The position numbers were made by a program, and so were the translations under genes. 64,000 bases of DNA. It comes from Sipunculus nudus (Eukaryota; Annelida; Sipuncula; Golfingiida; Sipunculidae). Under the pieces are notes generated by a model. It was given only the letters and a program-made list of their open reading frames with translations. It ran no database searches and was not told the origin of the DNA. Positions 23,570-34,889 of the stretch are shown here, in pieces (within the stretch, counting starts at the first letter, position 1; each line of letters starts with the position of its first letter). The DNA lies in contig CM049315.1 in assembly GCA_026874595.1 (NCBI GenBank), positions 14,721,664 through 14,785,663 on the forward strand. Direction: 5' to 3'.

Positions 23570-26500
23570 ATATGAAAAGTGCAGCACTGAAAAATGATAC
23601 AAGCTTTGAATAAATAATAAAATTTATGATATTTTTTTTTCTAAAATATAAATGAAAAAAAAGATGATGTTTTCGGCCGGCGTTGTTGTATATATTCAAT
23701 AATCTAATTATCCCCATTAAAGTTGTAATTAAAACCATAGATATGACCTGATCTTATTCACGCATGAAAAGTGAACTAGCACGTTACTCTACAGAGGCTT
23801 TAACTGATATACTTTTTGTGCATTTCCATGATTCACAATAAATCCGATAAAACATTGGAAAATCCAAATAAACATTTCTCAACTGTCTTCCTAATCTAAT
23901 ATTCCAAAGTCTGAGAGTAAACAAATGAGCCATTAAAACTGCTGGTTTGGAGGAATTAGTGTTTTTTTCTTCAGATTACTTTCCCGGCACAATCCCCTTT
24001 GTTTGCTTATCAAAACATGGAAGAAAAGAACCCTGATGTAATTCAACAATTACTGTGAAAGGAGCTGCCTGTTTTTTTCTGGATAATCAGTTAAGTTTCT
24101 TTTGTTTGCGGTCCCATTCATTGTCGGAAAGACGGCACAATGTCTAATTTGTTTGTCAAACTATCCCCTTCCCGGTATGCAATCAATCTTAATTACGTCA
24201 TTGCATACAAAGCAAAACAGATAGTAATATAAAACTGCCCCAATGAAAGTGCAATGTTATTATATTACAGGGCTGAGCTCCATGCATTTTGATTTTGTCC
24301 AATTTAACAGCTTATAATTTATAAAAAATACACATCATTGTAAATAAGATTATTCAAAGGTTTCTTGCATTTAGAACAGTAAAACGTTAAGCTAATTTAA
24401 AGATCAGGAATTGACGAGAATTTGACGATTGCATTTGAAATAACTTTACTAAAATCACCATACGACAGGTCGCAAGGGCTTTGTTTCGGGCCGGGATATT
24501 ATAAGGGTGAGGACAAGTAGCTGTACTTGTCATATTATGCAGAATTATTTCTTGAATATGCAACTGATATTGGAAAAAGAATTTAGAATACGGCAGAATT
24601 ACCTCACGGAATCGCTTTAAAGCTTAGCCTATTGTATGGTGTCGAATAATAAAGCAAACGTAAATTTCTTCACATGTTAATAGGCAAACATGGCCTATTA
24701 AGTCAAATATCAGATCACACTAACCCTGCCTAATATCATAAACTTGATTTGGAAATTTGTTGTAATATCTAATTATACAGCTTATCTGTACCAATTTGGA
24801 CTATTAACTCATATGATTTGCGATATCATTTTAATACATTACAAATGTTTTAAATATCATATAGATTAATACCATACAAAATAAAAATAAAGTTTTTTTT
24901 CATTTTAAGCATGTTATATTACTTCTTGCGAACCGAAAATACAAGATATCTGTATTATCACACAAGCATAACTTGTCTAAGGATATACTCTTTGTATGTC
25001 ATTTAGAACAAAAACCTGAAATCAATTATCGACAGAGTTAAGATAATGTAGGATCTGAAAAGTTGCCAATCAGAATTGTTCAACCATGAAGGCGCCCAGT
25101 TGCCAATAAATGGTCACATCTACGCGCAACCTTGAAGCTGAGAAAATGACCCGGGTAGGGAAAGTGGTTTGTGTTATTGGAAAATTAATTAACCTTGGAC
25201 TGTTATTTTTCCCTATTTCATGTCCCTTACACTATCTCGTGTCCCCAGCTGCTGCGGAAGAACAAGGTCATACTCCATGAAGGGCTGTAACGGCCCCAAA
25301 AAGCGTTTGTGTTGAAAAAAGTTTCGTATTTTTCTGTTTTATTCATAGACCTGAGTTGGCTTGGTAATGGCCTACCTCATGAAAAACACCACGAGATGAG
25401 GTTGTAAACACGATCCAATTGCCTCTAAGAACGAGCCACCGGCTTCACTGTATTCCGAATCAATGTTAATCCGACCACTTCTCGTAAACTGGCCAAAGCC
25501 TTTAGCTATAAACATTGGGTTTCCGCAGACTGCTGTCCTTACATTAGCACTAATACTCCGCCATGCCCAGGAATTTATTTTAATTAGTGCGGACGGTTTT
25601 CATCCGTCCTCGTCACATAAAATCATCTTCCGAAGTCAAAATTTAATATTTTAAATTCATCACTATGCCTCATTGCCACAAAATGTCATAAATCGCCAAC
25701 CCGTCTTAAATTAATAATTGCTCCATTCGAAGATTTATTGGCTCTATTCAATCTCGTCTCAAAATTTTTAAATCTTATTGCCAACCTGGTTGCACATTTA
25801 CTCTGCAACAATGAACAAGAAAAAATCTGAAGTCATAAAAGGTAGGCATTAATTTGCATACTGCCCTGCAATATAGCATTGGGGGGGGGGGGGGGGATAA
25901 CATGTTTTCTGGGCTCTTTTTTTGCAGTATTCTATCGTAGTGACATTTAACGCCGGCTTATTTTAAACCTGATATATATACCACTGGATACAATATACTA
26001 ATACTGAGACATGAGCATTTCATTGCATATATATGATTCTTGAACTGAAAAATAAAGTCTGGAATGTTACATTTGGCTTATGCCAAGACCGTTCCACACA
26101 CTGTGAAATATGTTAAATGTGTCAGTATTCACTCTAACAAAACTTTTCTCCTGTTTTATCCACAATTTTACAAGAGTTAGGGTATTACCGACTGATAAAA
26201 TTCGAATTGGGCTCATTTATTTGTGCTATAAATTGGTTGTTAACTCAGATTCCCTTAGTTGTCTGTTACCCCGGGTGAAGAGAATGGATTGATGGATTGA
26301 ACATGGGCAATTCCTGTTGAGCCTAAAATGCCGTGATTCAATAAGAAATACTAGCCTAATACTGAACTACCTTGAATAACAATGAGCCAGAGCAACTCTG
26401 CCAAGATTGAATTGCACAGCGTTCCAAGAGTCTCAACAACCTTATATTTTTATTACAGTACCCTTCATTTTTTGAAAGAGTAGTATGTAATATATTGATT

Positions 26501-29500
26501 AATACAACCCTGTTATCCGTAAAATTTCTGTTACAAATAGAAACGTTGGAATTATGTTTTCTGCCCTAAAAATAGATAAACGATGAATTCAGTTGTACCC
26601 AAGCCTAAATGTAGAATATTGTTGCCAATTGACAAGTTATCCAGATATTAAAGGTTCCCATTGAAGACACTTTTTCTCTGGAGCACCCGTGGTAATCGCC
26701 AAGTACACATTATCATATATAATTTAAGGTCAGCATTTCATCTCATATTTCCCCAATATATGTGTTTACTGAACCTTGTGTTTCTCAATGTTACTGGTTA
26801 AGAGGCAAGACCTCTTTTGACACAGTAAAATCTACACCACTTTCAGCTTAAAAAAATGAACCCTTGCAGATTATCAACACTTTCTAAGGTTACACCTATA
26901 GAGTTAGTTATACAAATAACAAAATACAAATCAGTATTACAATGGTGCTTTCACAGAATTATTTATAAAACTACGTACACTAACATTTTCCGAATCAAAT
27001 TGCCACCTACCGGCCACAGTCCTAAAAGGAAACCATTTTGGTGCCTGGTCAGAAATGGCCGGTGGCTTTTCAGCACTGATTTCTATTGCTGTCGAGCTTA
27101 TATTGATGCTTGTGCTGTGTTTATGTTTGGAAACCGAAAGGTATTTATGCAGTACTCGGGCAGGTGATGGATAAACAGTAGATAATTGCCATTCCTACTC
27201 ATCAGGTGTTCCATTGCTGTGGTTCCTGAAAACACGGGGATACTTGGAGCATAAAACCCATGATGACGCTACCTGCATGGAATTCAAGTGACCCTACAAA
27301 CGCCATAAGACCACCGTGTGTATCGAAGTCATGGTAATTCCACATTCAGCTTTTGTCCAAATGGGCTTGCAACATAGTGATACCGGAAACAAATGCTGGC
27401 TAATGCTATCGGCACCCCGGGAGTCATCAAAGGGCACAATGCAAGTAGAGAATGGTAGTGTACCCATTATCAACCCACAGAGCTACGTCTTTCATTGGGT
27501 AACCGCATGTTGACACGCAGGGTTTAATTCTGCTGATACCCAAGGCTTATAAAGGTTATATGTTGCCACTTGAGAATATGTATACATATAAGCTTTATAT
27601 TTTTGTTTCTGCCCACTTTTCTCAATCAAACGAAATCATGGCCGACGGCGTCCTATTAGTTCGCCCCTTGCCGGCACGTCTCCCCGCAAGGCACGACGGA
27701 AACAGGTTTAGAGGAAGCCAGGCGAGCTGGGGTACAGCAATTACCGCGCTCCTGACGCTAACAGGAACAGCTAATTGAATCATAGTACCTCCAAAGTCAC
27801 CGTATCTGCCTGCTTCCTCTTGCGTTCATTTTGTTGCGATCAATACATAAATATTAGTCAGTTGATATCAGATGTAGAACCTTGTCAACACAACCTGCGC
27901 AATGGACTGCGAAATTCATCAGAGGACCTATAGAACAGCAGAGTACACCAGACCGTATAATAAGATATGTTCTACCTCAGAGTGAAAGATGTATGTATGT
28001 ACTCCCCAACAAACAGGGTGATATAATTAAGATTGAAATAAGAAGTGTTGCCCTAAGGTTATGAGGGATCTGTTTGAGTGCTGTATGAGACCGTACTTGT
28101 AATGATGTCTTTAGCGCTCTGTCAGAAAATGGGCGACAATTGTTGTAGCAGATGAATTGCTCATAAGAAATTGAATTTGACCGTCTGAAGCCATCTGTAT
28201 GTTATGTGGTCTTAAATTCACGGCTCAGCTTCTATGAATATGTTTTGCCTACCGTTGATAATACTTTTAATAGCTTGTCCTGCATCCGTTAGTGTTTATT
28301 TTCTTGGTATGATTTTTGCATTTAGAATAAGGCTTCCGTATCATTATCATTATCATTCGGACAGAATTTAAAAATCCTGCAATTTTTGTCCTGGAAGAGG
28401 GCTGACGTGTCATCTGATCATCAATAGACAGGAGTTTGTCATTTGGCATCATATTGGTTCTTATAAAAATGGGATCTCATTTCTACATTTGCTGTGCTAT
28501 TTCGTACATATAGACTAGAGACAATGCCTTTTCGAATTCGTTATTTCTCTGAAAAGAGACATTAAATACAAACCAGATGAAAATAACTGAAACGCAGATA
28601 AAATTACTTTTATATTATTGAATAACATAATGGATTATTCATGAAATTATATTTGTTCAATAAGTCTCATGCACTCAACTAGACAACTTGCCTTTATTCT
28701 GTCTTTGGCGCTATCTTTCTCACCAAGTTTTTTTTCTTTTAAAAAATACCTATATAAAATCAGATTTAAAAGCTATTTATTAGCTATTATACACCCACCA
28801 GTACTAGGTTGCAGGTTCCGTTAGAGGTCATTATTGAGAATTTAATTACAAATGGATTTTAATGTCTCGTCCATTTTCTTAAATTTCAACTTTTTATACC
28901 CATGGCTTTGTTTACAATGGATAAATGGCGTTGTCCATTGCGGAAGACGTTTTCTTTCTTATGACATAAACTACACGGTAATTGAATTGAATGGATGTCA
29001 GTTTGCGCTCTATGTTTAATCAACCTAGTTAACATGTGGAGCGACCAGTTGGTTAATCATTTATTAATGACCTTCCAAATGAGAAATAAAACCACCGGCG
29101 GTAAATCCGTTGTGACAGGTAAAACATGCTGCAAATAGAGAGGAAAACCGGATTGGACAGCGATTGTTACCCTACTGGAATCTGTATCCATCACTGGTTT
29201 ATCCTCATCCCTGACACTAATGGGAACCGAGGGATGGGGATAAAAAGAAAAGGTATTTACGGAACGTTGCTGTCCTTAACGGGTTAATCATTGTAGGCAC
29301 TTTCTCTACAGATTGTACCGATAATGCTCTCTTTCTGAAAGCGCGTCTGCAATGAAGATTAGCATGATAAAATGATTTATGTATTAAAATGAGATATTGG
29401 ATCCCAAATAGGAACGGGCACAGATACATTAACGTACAACGTTAATGCAGCACCAATGCATCCATCGCAGAGTGAAAGTGAGAATTAATCCTGAAATAGC

Positions 29501-30577
29501 ATAAAATATACCAAGATCAGAATCAGTTAGTTGTTTTTATAAAATAGTATGTAAGATAAGCTTCAACCTATATGTTGGAGTACAAAGGTCAAGCTCGAAC
29601 CACGGAGACATTCACAGTATGAATTCAATTAAATAACAAGAATGAATTTATCAAACACAAACCACGTTCACCATTGCCGGATGAACATGCGGGCTAAGAG
29701 CCTCGGGATCTATGGGTTCCCGACCTTCTGCCAAAGAATAAAAAAGGAACATTTAATAACTCTCGGCAAATGTTACAAATTAGGTAATATTGTCCCAAAA
29801 TAGTCGAAGGGTTGTTTGACCTTGTATATAATATAGGCCTAATATAGAATGAAAAATGTGTACATGTCTATTAATTCCATACATTGTAAACTGTTTATCA
29901 GTGCAACATATCTTGTTCTATATTCAATAGAAGAAAAGTGTCAGGTTTTGATTCCCATGATAATATTCGTTTTAATACGATCCATCCCAGATCTCATGTA
30001 GCCCGGGCTTCTGGATTGATATGATCCGGACTGCCATTGTCGCACTAAGTTTATATACTCGTCAGTTGTTCTTAACTTCCTGAGGTTAAGGTGGACCTCA
30101 AGGAAAGTGTATTTGGTTGAGATTTACGATGAGATGCCGCTCAATCAGTGTACAGAAAATCCTGCACAAACCTCTATCAGCCGGACTCAAAGTATAGGGG
30201 GACCTAGCTTGAAACCAATTACAGAACATGGCGGTCCCATGGGGCGAACGGCCCGAACAACGGTTTAGCCTTGGCCCTGTGGCCTCCAGATCCGGGTAGA
30301 CGGGACGCTACTTTTAGATAACCCGTGATAGCAGTTAACACTGCAGCTAACATACATATAGTCAATTCAAGCATTTTTTCGCTTCTAAAAACTGTATGAT
30401 GTACGAGGAAAAGCAGATTGTTTAGAGTGTGTATTACGCAGCAGGCGTACTTTCTTGTTTATATGAATCTAAAATATAGCATATGATTGAGACAGTCTAT
30501 ATACATTTTTCATATTATATCATATTATTAAGAAACGCGTGTTTTAATGAGGAGCGTTATAATAGGATAATATTAAC
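23570..30577. other. Long unassigned stretch, possible regulatory DNA
   Basis: No gene or mobile element was recognised in 7 kb. Homopolymer G lies at 25880-25895. Frames up to 103 codons (26856-27167) have no domain. Several complex, moderately GC-rich patches (24100-24215, 25440-25800, 27640-27790, 29030-29230) have the texture of conserved non-coding DNA, which cannot be confirmed here. Confidence 0.45.
24120..24215. promoter_or_regulatory. Possible conserved non-coding element with 9-bp inverted repeat
   Basis: GTATGCAAT (24175-24183) and ATTGCATAC (24200-24208) are perfect inverted partners. The 16 bp between them hold TTAATTA (homeodomain-type) and TTACGTCA (ATF/CRE-type); each arm holds ATGCAAT, close to a POU/C-EBP site. 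Such compact clustering suits an enhancer, but it is inferred from motifs alone. Confidence 0.3.
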
Positions 30578-30578
30578 T

Positions 30579-30748
30579 TGATTTATTTTACATGGATTGT
30601 ACAACTTGTAATGATAAATAATACGAGGCGCTCTCCATTACTCGGATGTTGGCGCTCGGTTGTCGGTAATGGTGGAGGAAACCGGAAGACCCGGAGAAAA
30701 TCACCGGCCTTGAACGGGCCACTACAACCCACTCTTTATTACAGAGCC
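30579..30748 (-). mobile_element. SINE, same family as 48478-48719, head lost
   Basis: The minus strand reads GGGTTGTAGTGGCCCGTTCA, TTTTCTCCGGGTCTTCCGG, ACCGACAACCGAGCGCCAAC, then GTTGTACAATCCATGTAAAA, matching the 48.6-kb copy almost base for base through the tail. The tRNA-like head is absent; sequence after 30748 is an (AT)n run. It is 5'-truncated, as is common for SINEs. Confidence 0.75.
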
Positions 30749-30749
30749 A

Positions 30750-33700
30750 TATATATATATATACATAATAAATAATGGCGATAAGTGTCAGTTATGATTG
30801 GAAACGTTTTACATATAACAAGATATCGATGGCTATTTGTTATTCATAGTCTATTATGCCCAAAATACTGGTCATCTGACTCTGTATTACTCAAGGATTA
30901 ATCAATGTGTAAAATAAAAAAAAATAACAGAAATAGAAATTAGAATCGATGCAACACCGTTTAACCCTTGACACAGCCTTCGGCATTGTGCTTTAAACAT
31001 CTAAATTTCAGATCTTTAAACCTCGAAAATTCAGGACAAAAATGACCCGTCTCCGCTTCTATTCATCGTTTCAAAACATGCCCGTCGGGCCTGTCGTGAG
31101 GTATACATCATGAGGTAGACAGACGTTTGGGAGTTTGGGACGTATTAATGTCCGTCTTTCTCTGGCACACGACATTGCTTCGAGCAGGATACTCCCTTGG
31201 TTATAAGTTAACTAACCCACTGGACAGTCCCAGCAGCTCTCCCGGAAACCGATATACATCACTGCGATGCGAGTCTCGAGTCATTTACCAAAGGACTTCA
31301 AACCTGAAAGGTTACCTGCCGTAATGCATGCTAATGTCTCCTTTGCTCAAGTCAAATCTATAAACAAACAGCACTGGGCTCTGTCTGTATCATTTACATG
31401 TACGCCTGAACTGCCCACGGCGGCGATATGTCAAAATGCAGGAAACGCGGCGTTTGTATGCTGCCGAATGCAGCTGCTAAAACAACTATAAAGTTTTTAT
31501 TGACATTATTTCTAGTTTTACATTTCTGATACAATATCATTAACATATTTAAAAAGCCGCATTATTTAATTAATTTAAAACGCTTAAGAAGAACATGATT
31601 AAATCAAAATTCGCATCTATTGCATGCACGGCTTCTGTGCAGCACTTTTTCTTACAACAATACCCGATGTGGAATTTCATTTACTTATTGCTGAAATTCA
31701 TAGGAATAAGGTTTCTAGTGGGCTAAAAATATCTTTTCCCTGAAATCGATTTTAAAACAACATTTCTAGTAGTAAATTGAGATTCGAATCAAAACGACTT
31801 TCCCGATATTTACAAGCTTTCTTTCGCCTGGTCAGGAAATTAAAGGAATTTATTCATATGAATTCTGTTCTTGGGCACAACTATCGCTTGTTGTCGCTTC
31901 GAGGAGAAGTATTTAAAATATTTTGCCTATGCCTTCTTTTATATTCACAAACACACGTTTACTTTGTTCTTTTGTTACTTTGTTCACTTTTACTTTTTTA
32001 TTATTTTATATTTATAAATTTATTCAACCCTAAATAACGATAAAAAAGTAAATCTTCACTGTGTAACAGTGGAAAATAAATGCAGGCTCCTCTAACGTTA
32101 TAGGAAAAAGTTGCTCACTGATCAATTATAATCTGATATTAATACAGATGCTTATATCACACAAATAATCCTGAACAGTATTCCTACCAGGATCTATTCT
32201 GAGAGAGGATTACCTAAAGTGAATCCTGAATTAAGAGCACCTATTCTCATCATGGGGAAAAGCGATATTTGATAGTGACAGGGGTCACTTAGCAAAAGTA
32301 TATTAGTCGCGGCGACGGGAGTCATCGTATGTTCATTCTATTGTCTGACAAAAATGCCATTCCCAGGTCGTGGGCGGGAACATAAATAAACACTTTAAGC
32401 AGAAGCGTGCACAATTGCTCTCACGATGCAGAAGATAGAGAAGGAAAACAAATGAAAATAATTTTACAAATGATGTTTATAAAGAAATCCTTTTTTCCAT
32501 GCTCGTAACACATTTTATTCGATGTGGTTTTAGTTTAAAATTTATTCTCTAGAGTACCCCCAGTGAACTTAAATATGGGAAAATGTCTGAAGAAAGTATT
32601 TTCTACATTTAACTTCGAGGATGCGGAATATGTGTGTTCAAACACACACATACGAACTATATATATGTATATATATGTGTGTGTGTGTGTTATTGAGAGT
32701 GAAGTGTTTCACGGTGACAGTCAAATAATAAATATTTATTTGTAAAATCTTTATTATGAAATGCTCTTGTCCATCATTCAAACGACCGTCACAACTTATA
32801 ATATCGGTTGCTGATTGAAGATACTGGCAACACGAACGAAGATGAAAAGATAAGATCAACAGACATAAATATAAATGACGTCGGAAGACTTTGAAGATGA
32901 AAGATATCAGCATCCTATTACAAACTATGCGCCAGATAAACTTTACATTGTAAATGATATTCCTAATTCTGTGGCTTTCAGGATATGAAAGATTATAGAT
33001 AAAAATCAAACATAACTCTTATCATCCCATCTTAATGAGGTAAGACCTTGCGGTCAGGGCGAAGCGTGTATGCGAGATCAACGGAATCGCCAGTGCACAA
33101 AATGTGAATGCGGAGAAAATACGATATCTTATACTCACTTATGATGCAGCTATTGTAGGTTATGTTTTATATTTCAAATTTGGTATTTTTCAATTTTAAT
33201 GAAGAAATAAATTATAACGGTTTTCTTTTCATAACATAGAGATGGAAATTGCGATGATTTGACACGACTGCGTTATAATTCCTTCAGTTAATTCTAGAAT
33301 AATATATTTGCAGCACTGTTTCTACCTAACAGATTCAAACGTACATTTGCTTAGGCTTAAATATAATCTTTTCCTTTTAAAATGAATTAATGATGGTGGA
33401 ATTTAAAAGAATATGGAACATGCATATAATTACATTAACAGAATATCACATATCGTTCTAGAAGTTATCTATGTATCTGTATATGTAACATATCATTTTA
33501 GCCTTTAAGTCGGACAAGCGCAGCTGAAATCCTATTTAAATGAATTATTCTAGCTTAGATGAAACTATATTAATATCTTCACTTACTTGGTTTTGTTGGA
33601 CGCTGTTCCAAGTACAAAATAATTTAAGCATGTTCACCCTAGAGTCCTTAGCTATCCATTGTTATAGTTTAAGGAGGGTCAGGTAAATGACAGATTCTTC

Positions 33701-33940
33701 CAATGAAACAAATATATCATTGGTTCTAGTCTGCGGGCGTCTGAGGGCCTTATCATTCATTATGTAACACCTCGGATAGACATAGCTCCTATCAGTGTAA
33801 GTCACTGATTAACCTAGGAGGTTTTCCTTATCATACATGCCTGGGAAACCCCATGATCAAGCCAATACAAGACTGATGTACACCACTCATGATTTACAAC
33901 TACGTTGAGCTTCAGCTCACTTCAAGAAGTAGTCATCTTA
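30750..33940. other. Unassigned DNA; possibly first intron of the candidate minus-strand gene
   Basis: If the donor at 33941 is real, this stretch would be intronic on the minus strand. No downstream exon was recognised. 31270-31490 is more complex and carries a POU/SOX/FOX-type motif cluster (31324-31370). A short TG tract lies at 32676-32690. The 123-codon minus frame at 32638-33009 runs into that tract and has no domain. Confidence 0.4.
31318..31375. promoter_or_regulatory. Possible enhancer: POU, SOX and FOX-type motifs
   Basis: ATGCATGCTAAT (31324-31335, octamer-like), CCTTTGCT (31340-31347, SOX-like) and TAAACAAACA (31361-31370, FOX-like) lie within 50 bp in a complex stretch with no good frame. 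Motif evidence only. Confidence 0.2.
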
Positions 33941-33941
33941 C

Positions 33942-34365
33942 CTGGAAATCTTCGGCGGACGCCGCCCGCGCCATAGTGCCTTAGGCGCCATTTCGAAGGG
34001 CTGTCGCCTGCTGATTTTCTTTACTTGCATAAGGTTTTCCTCTATCTGGCCGTGACAGGACCGAGGTGGTACTCGGCAACAAGAAAAAGAAAGTACAGAG
34101 TATTCGGTGTCGAGGATGAAATATCTGGTATTCTTTTCGACTTGTCAGCTACATACGATTTAAATGGACTCCCCGAAAAAGCCCGTTCTCCGCACGGGTT
34201 GGAGCGCAGCACTTTCAGCAGAGCATAGTGCTGCACTGATTGACTGTCAGCCAACTGCACTTCGTCAGGTGCTCCTGACAGCCGACGACGCCGTCTCCCC
34301 CCGCGCGCTGACGCTTGTCCCGCAGTGCTGGAAGCTCTTGTTGGCTTGCATCCTATAGTACCGTA
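33942..34365 (-). other. Candidate first exon of an unidentified host gene
   Basis: This is the window's only strongly CpG-rich block, read on the minus strand. It ends in GATTTCCAG|GTAAGATG, a strong splice donor (exon end 33942, intron from 33941). Three ATGs precede it. The one at 33974 (ACTATGGCG, A at -3 and G at +4) gives MARAASAEDFQ in phase 0. The one at about 33991 (GAAATGGCG), and an in-frame one 39 bp upstream, give ..MAPKALWRGRRPPKIS in another frame. Which is used is undecided, and neither peptide is recognised. An internal hairpin-forming GCAGCACT/AGTGCTGC lies at 34207-34235. The 146-codon minus frame at 34042-34482 covers the same DNA but also spans the promoter motifs and ends before the donor, so I do not call it. 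It could also be a non-coding transcript start. Confidence 0.35.
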
Positions 34366-34480
34366 TGAACCAGACGCACGCTTGGCAGGACCACTTATAA
34401 TCAAACGCTGGAGGCGCGGGCTGCGACCAGCGCTCCTGATTGGACCGTCGTGCGATGGGATAGGACTGTCAGATGTGGAC
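34366..34480 (-). promoter_or_regulatory. Candidate minus-strand promoter (CCAAT and TATA-like)
   Basis: On the minus strand CCAAT (34443-34439) is followed 40 bp later by GATTATAAGTGG (34402-34391), a weak TATA-like box. That is close to normal spacing and predicts a start near 34365. The block is CpG-rich against AT-rich flanks. It fits the first exon proposed downstream. Confidence 0.35.
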
Positions 34481-34589
34481 AAGAATAATCAGAGATGGCT
34501 TGTGCTTTTATGTTTCTACCTGTGTTAATAATAAGGTAATTAGGCATGCAGCAGATGTAAGTGTTGTTTGGAGGAGGGAAATCTGTCTC

Positions 34590-34618
34590 AGAGAGAGAGA
34601 AAGAGAGAGAGAGAGAGA
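34590..34618. repeat. (GA)n microsatellite
   Basis: A GA run of about 29 bp interrupted by AAG, between the candidate promoter and the 25-bp minisatellite. Confidence 0.95.
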
Positions 34619-34683
34619 TGTAAAATATTATTCTATTTTTAATGACACAGGTTGGTTTAAATTAAAAAGACACCCACAAAAAC

Positions 34684-34889
34684 GAGTGTTTTCACATCAA
34701 AAACACATGAGCGTGTTCACACCACAAACACATGAGCGTATACACACCACAAAAATACATGAGCGTATACACACCACAAACACAGGAGCGTATACACACC
34801 ACAAACACAGGAGCGTATTCACACTACAAACACATAAGCGTATACACACCACAAACACATGAGCGTATACACACCACAAACAAGAGCGC
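34684..34889 (+). repeat. 25-bp minisatellite, about eight copies
   Basis: The unit is GAGCGTATACACACCACAAA plus CACAT, repeated about eight times with few changes from 34684 to 34889. Frames through it on both strands (HTTNTGAYTHHK-type) are artefacts. Confidence 0.95.

Noticed and set aside
21904-23613. Repeated GRYYNMG- and WAVITLW-type peptides
   Set aside because: Direct translation of the minisatellite arms of the foldback element.
34042-34482. 146-codon minus frame, the longest in the window
   Set aside because: It spans the CCAAT/TATA-like motifs, has an Arg/Ser/Ala-rich composition explained by CpG-rich DNA, and shows no domain. The splice-donor context supports other frames nearer 33942.
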